Source of the DNA: Spirochaetales bacterium
GTDB lineage: Bacteria > Spirochaetota > Spirochaetia > Sphaerochaetales > Sphaerochaetaceae
DNA length: 35,284 nt
Direction: 5' to 3'
NCBI GenBank assembly: GCA_017470995.1
Contig: JAFUXI010000054.1
Location: forward strand, 1 to 35,284
Both the position numbers and the translations under genes were made by a program. Below the pieces are notes generated by a model. That model saw nothing but the letters and a program-made list of their open reading frames with translations, made no database searches and had not been told where the DNA came from. Shown here one piece after another: positions 31,736-35,284 of the stretch (positions are counted from its first letter, which is position 1; every line of letters starts with the position of its first letter).

Positions 31736-32050
31736 TGCCTCATCAATTATGTGGTTGATGGCTGTCTTAAGTTCATCTTTCAGAACATCCTTTAGGACAT
31801 AAGACTCATCAGTACTAGATTCAATTTCTTCTGGAATGAATAACTTGTATGTTGGAACACCCAGCGCATTGGCAATAAGATCGACTTTATCAGATGACGG
31901 ATAAGCAAGACCTCTCTCAATCAAGCTGATATGACCAACTGTCACACCAACCATCTCTGACAGTTGTTCTTGAGTAATGTTCTTCTGTTTTCTGACAGTT
32001 TTTATGTTTGTACTCAATACGATTGAGATTCTTGTTTTTTCATTTGTCAT
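31733..32050 (-). CDS. XRE-family helix-turn-helix regulator
   Basis: A 105-residue protein with a Cro/C1-type HTH at about 9-65 (LSTNIKTVRKQKNITQEQLSEMVGVTVGHISLIERGLAYPSSDKVDLIANALGVP) and a 35-residue acidic tail. The ATG at 32050 is chosen for fit to the family; it lacks a clear ribosome-binding site, and an in-frame ATG at 32089 (13 codons longer) is possible. TATAAT at 32111-32106 is a likely -10 box. The base composition is AT-rich, unlike the genes to the left. It faces away from the zinc-ribbon gene and may regulate it. Confidence 0.8.
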   Translation of the reverse strand: MTNEKTRISIVLSTNIKTVRKQKNITQEQLSEMVGVTVGHISLIERGLAYPSSDKVDLIANALGVPTYKLFIPEEIESSTDESYVLKDVLKDELKTAINHIIDEA

Positions 32051-32180
32051 AATGAAATTATTAGTGTCGATGCAACTAACAATCCACATAGTTTTATTAT
32101 TAGCAATTATAGTACAAATAGTTTTAATATTGACTACTGCCCTACTATCTAATAATCTCTTAGTACCATAGGAGAGGGTT

Positions 32181-32987
32181 ATGGATGGAGGAACCATTTA
32201 CTATTGCAGAGGATGCGGCACAACTTTTTCGGGAGAAAAGGGATTGTCAGAGGAACCGTGCCCAAATTGCAATGAGAGATTACTAATTGACACAGGTGCT
32301 ACAAGGGAAGAGTACCGAGCGATGTCCAAAGAGCAGCAGGAATACGCAAAATCGGTCTGGCAAGGAGATAGCATTTTAACCACTAAGAAATGCCGAAAAT
32401 GCGGAATGAACATCCCTTATGTGGCATTGAAATGCCCCTATTGCAGATCCTCTCAGAGAAAGAATCGGTTAATTAATATAATAGTTACGATTCTTACGAT
32501 TCTTTTTTTCCTTTATATCTTCGGACTTGTTGTGCAAACCTGTAATACTTCATCTTCATCATCTACATATGCCACAAGCTCTGCAGCTAAGTCGTTATCT
32601 AAGTTTGATGCAGCAGAACAAAAAGCCGCAAACATGACGGTTGAAGAATTCAAAGACTCTGCAGTATCCGTATCTTACGACGAAATGAAACGAAATCCAG
32701 ACTCCCATAAGGGAGACTTTGTTGTTATGAAATTATACGTTGCGCAGTTGGTATCTAGCACACAATGGAGAACTTATACCTATGGGAATAGCCAGTGGAC
32801 CAAATATGACGCAGATGAAGAATTCTATATTTTTGATAAGCGTAAAAATGGAACCAATGTAATAGAAAAGGACGTAATAACCGTATACGGTGTCTACCGA
32901 GGGACGGTAGAGGTCCAACGTGCATTAACAAAAACGAATGAAAAAGTCCCTTCAATCGATGTGTTCCATCTAGAGCTAAATAATTAG
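32181..32987 (+). CDS. Double zinc-ribbon membrane protein with extracytoplasmic domain
   Basis: A 268-residue protein. Two zinc ribbons come first: CRGC (9-12) with CPNC (27-30), and CRKC with CPYC (about 71-88). A single span at about 97-120 follows, then a Ser-rich linker and an extracytoplasmic domain with the pattern VSYDEMKRNPDSHKGDFVVMKLYVAQ ... DVITVYGVYRGTVEVQ. That pattern resembles the OB-fold-like domain of many Firmicute lipoproteins, from memory. GGAGAGGG lies before the ATG. It is AT-rich and sits 13 bp before the secreted FxLYD-like protein, so the two form an operon. Function unknown. Confidence 0.75.
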   Translation: MDGGTIYYCRGCGTTFSGEKGLSEEPCPNCNERLLIDTGATREEYRAMSKEQQEYAKSVWQGDSILTTKKCRKCGMNIPYVALKCPYCRSSQRKNRLINIIVTILTILFFLYIFGLVVQTCNTSSSSSTYATSSAAKSLSKFDAAEQKAANMTVEEFKDSAVSVSYDEMKRNPDSHKGDFVVMKLYVAQLVSSTQWRTYTYGNSQWTKYDADEEFYIFDKRKNGTNVIEKDVITVYGVYRGTVEVQRALTKTNEKVPSIDVFHLELNN

Positions 32988-33000
32988 AGGTAGGTTAATT

Positions 33001-33681
33001 ATGAGAAAAGCTACAGCGTTTTTTATTATTATGGTGGTTATTTGCGGTTCTGCATTCTGCGCCGGAAAGTTATCTGTTACTCAGGAAAACTTCTATGTCA
33101 TACCAAGCTGGTGGACAACAGCTTACGCATTTGCCAAGGTTGAGAATACAGGGGATAAACCCATTAAAATCAATGCTGGAGTATTGGAAATATATGACCA
33201 GAATGGAGATGTAATAACATCCAATGACTACATCTCCGACTATGCTTCATATCTCAAACCCGGAGAATATACTTATGTTGAAATCAATACCGGTATTGAT
33301 GAGATCAATAAACCCGTTGGGGATTATATGATGACATTGACTGGGAAGAGTGATAATTCTTCGTCATGCCGCCGTCTCCCATGTGAAACAGAACTAAAGC
33401 TCAATGTTGGAAATAGTTGGCTAACCTATAACTACATGTATGCACTAGTAACAAACAACACGGATGCACCTTTATATGGGATTAAGATTGTGTTGGCCCT
33501 ATTAGATGAAAACGATAACATCATGTATATTGCAGACGATGATCTTTATTCAAATCGAGCATTGCCCCCTGGAAGCAGTATTATATTCCGGGAGAATATT
33601 TCATCTGATTTCATCGATTATTTTAAAACAGCAGGAATTGAGCCTTCAAAGATTGATGCAATTGCGTATGTAGTTGAGTAG
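33001..33681 (+). CDS. Secreted protein with two FxLYD-like domains
   Basis: A 226-residue exported protein. MRKATAFFIIMVVICGSAFCA is a signal peptide. Two immunoglobulin-like segments follow the FxLYD pattern: AYAFAKVENTGDKPIKINAGVLEIYDQNGDVI (about 40-71) and MYALVTNNTDAPLYGIKIVLALLDENDNIM (about 146-175), each followed by a LxPGxxxxF-like turn (YLKPGEYTY; ALPPGSSIIF). Such domains are common on Gram-positive surfaces and have no known enzymatic role. AGAGGTAGG precedes the ATG. It probably interacts with the outer domain of the zinc-ribbon protein encoded just before it; this is inference from order. Confidence 0.75.
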   Translation: MRKATAFFIIMVVICGSAFCAGKLSVTQENFYVIPSWWTTAYAFAKVENTGDKPIKINAGVLEIYDQNGDVITSNDYISDYASYLKPGEYTYVEINTGIDEINKPVGDYMMTLTGKSDNSSSCRRLPCETELKLNVGNSWLTYNYMYALVTNNTDAPLYGIKIVLALLDENDNIMYIADDDLYSNRALPPGSSIIFRENISSDFIDYFKTAGIEPSKIDAIAYVVE

Positions 33682-33732
33682 ATTTGTTGACAACAAGCCA
33701 AACAGTTGCTTATCATTGAACTGTAAAAGAGA

Positions 33733-33755
33733 AAGCTACCCGAAGCGGTTAGCTT
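33733..33755 (+). terminator. Hairpin after the FxLYD-like gene
   Basis: Ten-base arms (33733-33742 and 33746-33755, AAGCTA and CCG pairing with CGG and TAGCTT, one mismatch) close a three-base loop, followed by TTGTCTTCT-type sequence. It lies about 50 bp past the stop. Confidence 0.5.
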
Positions 33756-33796
33756 GTCTTCTACCAGTAATTCAGATGAATCGCCGGAGTCTCGAA

Positions 33797-33820
33797 TGAT
33801 GTGACCCCCAAAAGTTGGAC
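33797..33820 (+). repeat. Left inverted repeat of the IS
   Basis: 24 bp: TGATGTGACCCC, five variable bases, then GTTGGAC. It matches the reverse complement of 35261-35284 at 20 of 24 positions. Confidence 0.85.
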
Positions 33821-33849
33821 TAGAAAGTCAGCTTTAGGGGGTTTCGTTT

Positions 33850-34371
33850 ATGAAAATCAGCGACATTCAAAAACGCAAGATGCTAGAGGATGTTTTAATC
33901 AGAAACAAATCTCTAAGCGAAACGGTAAAAGAAAACGGGTACTCAAGGAGAGCCCTTGAACGGCTTCTTGCCAGAGCGCGTGTCCATGGCATTGAAAATG
34001 TTCTTCATGAGAACGCACAAAGAAGGTACCCAAGAGACTTCAAATATCAGGTCGTTAAATATGTTCTGGATGGACATACGCTTGATAGGTCCTCTGTTGA
34101 ATTCAACGTGGATTACCATGTTGTACGGTCATGGTTTCTGAGATACTCTAAAGGCGGAGTTGAAGCATTGACAGCTGACAACAGAGGTAGGAAATCCATG
34201 GGACGACCGAAGAAGAAGGCTTCCGAAGAGAATTCTGATGAATTGAAGAAGCTGAGGACACAGAATGAGGAACTCGCAAAGAAGCTCAGATATGCCGAAA
34301 TGGAGAACGAGTTCCTAAAAAAACTCGATGCCTTGGTTCGGGAGAGGATCGAGCGCGAAAACGGGAGATAG
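33850..34371 (+). CDS. IS3-family OrfA (DNA-binding subunit)
   Basis: A 173-residue protein. It has two helix-turn-helix segments (about 16-40, ETVKENGYSRRALERLLARA, and 60-95, QVVKYVLDGHTLDRSSVEFNVDYHVVRSWFLRY), an AT-hook-like GRKSMGRPKKK, and a leucine-zipper-like coiled coil from about 120 to 165 (LKKLRTQNEELAKKLRYAEMENEFLKKL). It binds the IS ends and dimerises. A frameshift near residue 158 fuses it to the integrase part. The sequence CGTTTATG before the start gives only a weak ribosome-binding site. Confidence 0.9.
   Translation: MKISDIQKRKMLEDVLIRNKSLSETVKENGYSRRALERLLARARVHGIENVLHENAQRRYPRDFKYQVVKYVLDGHTLDRSSVEFNVDYHVVRSWFLRYSKGGVEALTADNRGRKSMGRPKKKASEENSDELKKLRTQNEELAKKLRYAEMENEFLKKLDALVRERIERENGR
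34317..34323 (+). promoter_or_regulatory. Candidate -1 ribosomal frameshift site of the IS
   Basis: A run of seven A bases reads A-AAA-AAA in the OrfA frame, a classic slippery heptamer. From here the -1 frame is open without stops to 35258, giving a fused OrfAB of 469 residues. Confidence 0.65.
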
Positions 34372-35258
34372 TTTCCGTAATCGATGAACTGAGGCACAAG
34401 TACGCTCTCCAGAACCTGCTTTCCCTGGCAGGAATTCCTCGGAGCACCTTTTTCCACAACCTTGATGTCATGAAGAAGGATGACAAGGATTCTGCGCTAA
34501 AAGCCAGAATCAGGGAGCTCTATGCTACAAAAGGGAAAGGGAATGAAAAGTACGGATACAGGAGAATCTATCTGGAACTCCGGAAAGAAGATGAATTCTG
34601 CTGTGTGAATCATAAGAAAGTACAGAGACTGATGCAGGAAATGGGACTGTTCGGATACATTTCCAGGAATGGCAGCAGGAGATATTCATCTTACAGGGGT
34701 AATGTAGGCAGGATTGCTGATAACATAGTCGACAGACAATTTGAGGCAGAAACGCCGAACACACTTTGGTCCACTGACATCACGGAGTTCCGTCTGGACA
34801 CCTGTGAGCGCAAGGTCTATCTATCGCCAATCAAGGACTTCTGCGATGGATCGATTGTGAGTCACAGTTGCTCCACATCTCCGAACATGAATCTTGTCAT
34901 GAGCATGTTGGATAATGCATTGAACAAGAACATGTGTCTTTCAGGATTGGTGTTTCATAGTGATCAGGGATGGCAGTACCAGCAAAAGGTGTGGATAGAG
35001 AAGCTGGAGTCCCGATGCATCACACAGAGCATGTCACGCAAAGGCAATTGTCTGGATAACAGCAAGATGGAAACATTCTTCGCAACACTGAAAAAGGCAA
35101 TTTGGTTCGGTAAGGAAAAGAGTTACAGAAGTCCGGAAGAACTGATTGCAGCAATCAATGATTACATTGACTGGTACAACAGCGAAAGGATCCAAGTAAA
35201 ATTGAAAGGCATGTCCCCTTTACAATTCAGGAAACATGCCTTTAAAATCGCCTTGTGA
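34317..35258 (+). CDS. IS3-family OrfB, DDE integrase part of the transposase
   Basis: The -1 frame continues from the A7 site for 313 residues. It includes a HTH_21-like region (YGYRRIYLELRKE ... VNHKKVQRLMQEMGL) and the rve integrase core with Asp in STDITEF, Asp in FHSDQGWQY and, 35 residues later, Glu in NSKMETFF, giving the D-D-35-E triad. The usual closing motif YNSERIQVKLKGMSPLQFR is intact. The first ATG in this frame is at 34470, which could give a shorter separate OrfB, but the frameshifted fusion is the likely active transposase. Confidence 0.9.
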   Translation, partial: KKTRCLGSGEDRARKREIVSVIDELRHKYALQNLLSLAGIPRSTFFHNLDVMKKDDKDSALKARIRELYATKGKGNEKYGYRRIYLELRKEDEFCCVNHKKVQRLMQEMGLFGYISRNGSRRYSSYRGNVGRIADNIVDRQFEAETPNTLWSTDITEFRLDTCERKVYLSPIKDFCDGSIVSHSCSTSPNMNLVMSMLDNALNKNMCLSGLVFHSDQGWQYQQKVWIEKLESRCITQSMSRKGNCLDNSKMETFFATLKKAIWFGKEKSYRSPEELIAAINDYIDWYNSERIQVKLKGMSPLQFRKHAFKIAL

Positions 35259-35260
35259 CC

Positions 35261-35284
35261 GTCCAACAAATTGGGGTCACATCA
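35261..35284 (-). repeat. Right inverted repeat of the IS
   Basis: Read on the minus strand it begins TGATGTGACCCC and continues to GTTGGAC at positions 18-24, matching the left repeat. It ends exactly at the window edge. Confidence 0.85.

Larger units (their letters stand above)
33797..35284 (+). mobile_element. Complete IS3-family (IS150-group-like) insertion sequence
   Basis: A 1488-bp element bounded by inverted repeats beginning TGATGTGACCCC. It holds two overlapping frames in the IS3 arrangement, with a likely -1 frameshift joining them and an intact DDE catalytic triad. The right end coincides with the last base of the window, so target-site duplication cannot be tested. It lies next to the AT-rich accessory genes. 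Confidence 0.92.

Noticed and set aside
31977..32171. A hydrophobic 64-codon plus-strand frame that looks like a small membrane protein
   Set aside because: It lies opposite the XRE gene start and its promoter in AT-rich DNA, where hydrophobic frames arise by chance, and has no ribosome-binding site.

Overview
The window reads as chromosomal DNA of a Gram-negative-type anaerobe that exports many lipoproteins. Gene content (a spirochaete-style ATP-type phosphofructokinase, an exported MTA/SAH nucleosidase, many lipoproteins, and the rplU-rpmA-obgE-nadD-yqeK-rsfS block) fits a spirochaete, perhaps a Sphaerochaeta-like gut member. That placement is inference from remembered protein resemblance; no search was possible. 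Codon and base usage look uniform and moderately GC-rich from 1 to about 31.6 kb. The last 3.6 kb is visibly AT-rich and accessory.

Layout. (1) 0.2-5.7 kb: phosphofructokinase, a flavin-fold protein, an exported nucleosidase, a repeat region beside tRNA-Arg(UCU), a small membrane protein, a YhcH-like protein, an OGG-type DNA glycosylase and, divergently, the manganese exporter MntP. (2) 5.7-13.3 kb, all minus strand: PHP phosphoesterase, AAA15 ATPase, RloB-like protein and a multi-pass membrane LuxR regulator, followed by an overlapping aminoacyl-tRNA synthetase operon gltX-glyS-tyrS. The ATPase/RloB pair resembles RloAB/AbiL defence systems, but expected catalytic residues are altered. (3) 13.5-17.2 kb: two envelope lipoproteins, an extremely acidic 96-residue protein and a cytoplasmic protein of unknown role. 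Divergent promoters here have abutting -35 boxes. (4) 17.3-22.5 kb: threonine synthesis, with hom-lysC running left and an ACT/HTH protein, thrC and thrH running right from overlapping promoters. ThrH can supply the homoserine phosphorylation step normally done by ThrB. (5) 22.6-26.5 kb: an OmpR-type two-component system, a HAD phosphatase, and an HTH protein fused to an apparently dead Fic domain. (6) 26.6-31.0 kb: the ribosome/NAD block rplU-rpmA-obgE-nadD-yqeK-lipoprotein-rsfS, ending in an exported deoxyribosyltransferase-like lipoprotein. (7) 31.1-35.3 kb: a TetR regulator, a collagen-like coding remnant, an XRE regulator, a zinc-ribbon membrane protein, an FxLYD-like secreted protein, and a complete IS3-family element whose right end is the last base of the window.

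A recurring feature is that several genes (mtnN, ogg, mntP, the PHP gene, tetR) lack a convincing Shine-Dalgarno sequence and instead have a -10-like box 6-11 nt before the start codon, which suggests leaderless transcripts. A second theme is proteins that keep their fold but have lost expected active-site residues (Fic, RloB, YhcH, and the ATPase Walker B glutamate).
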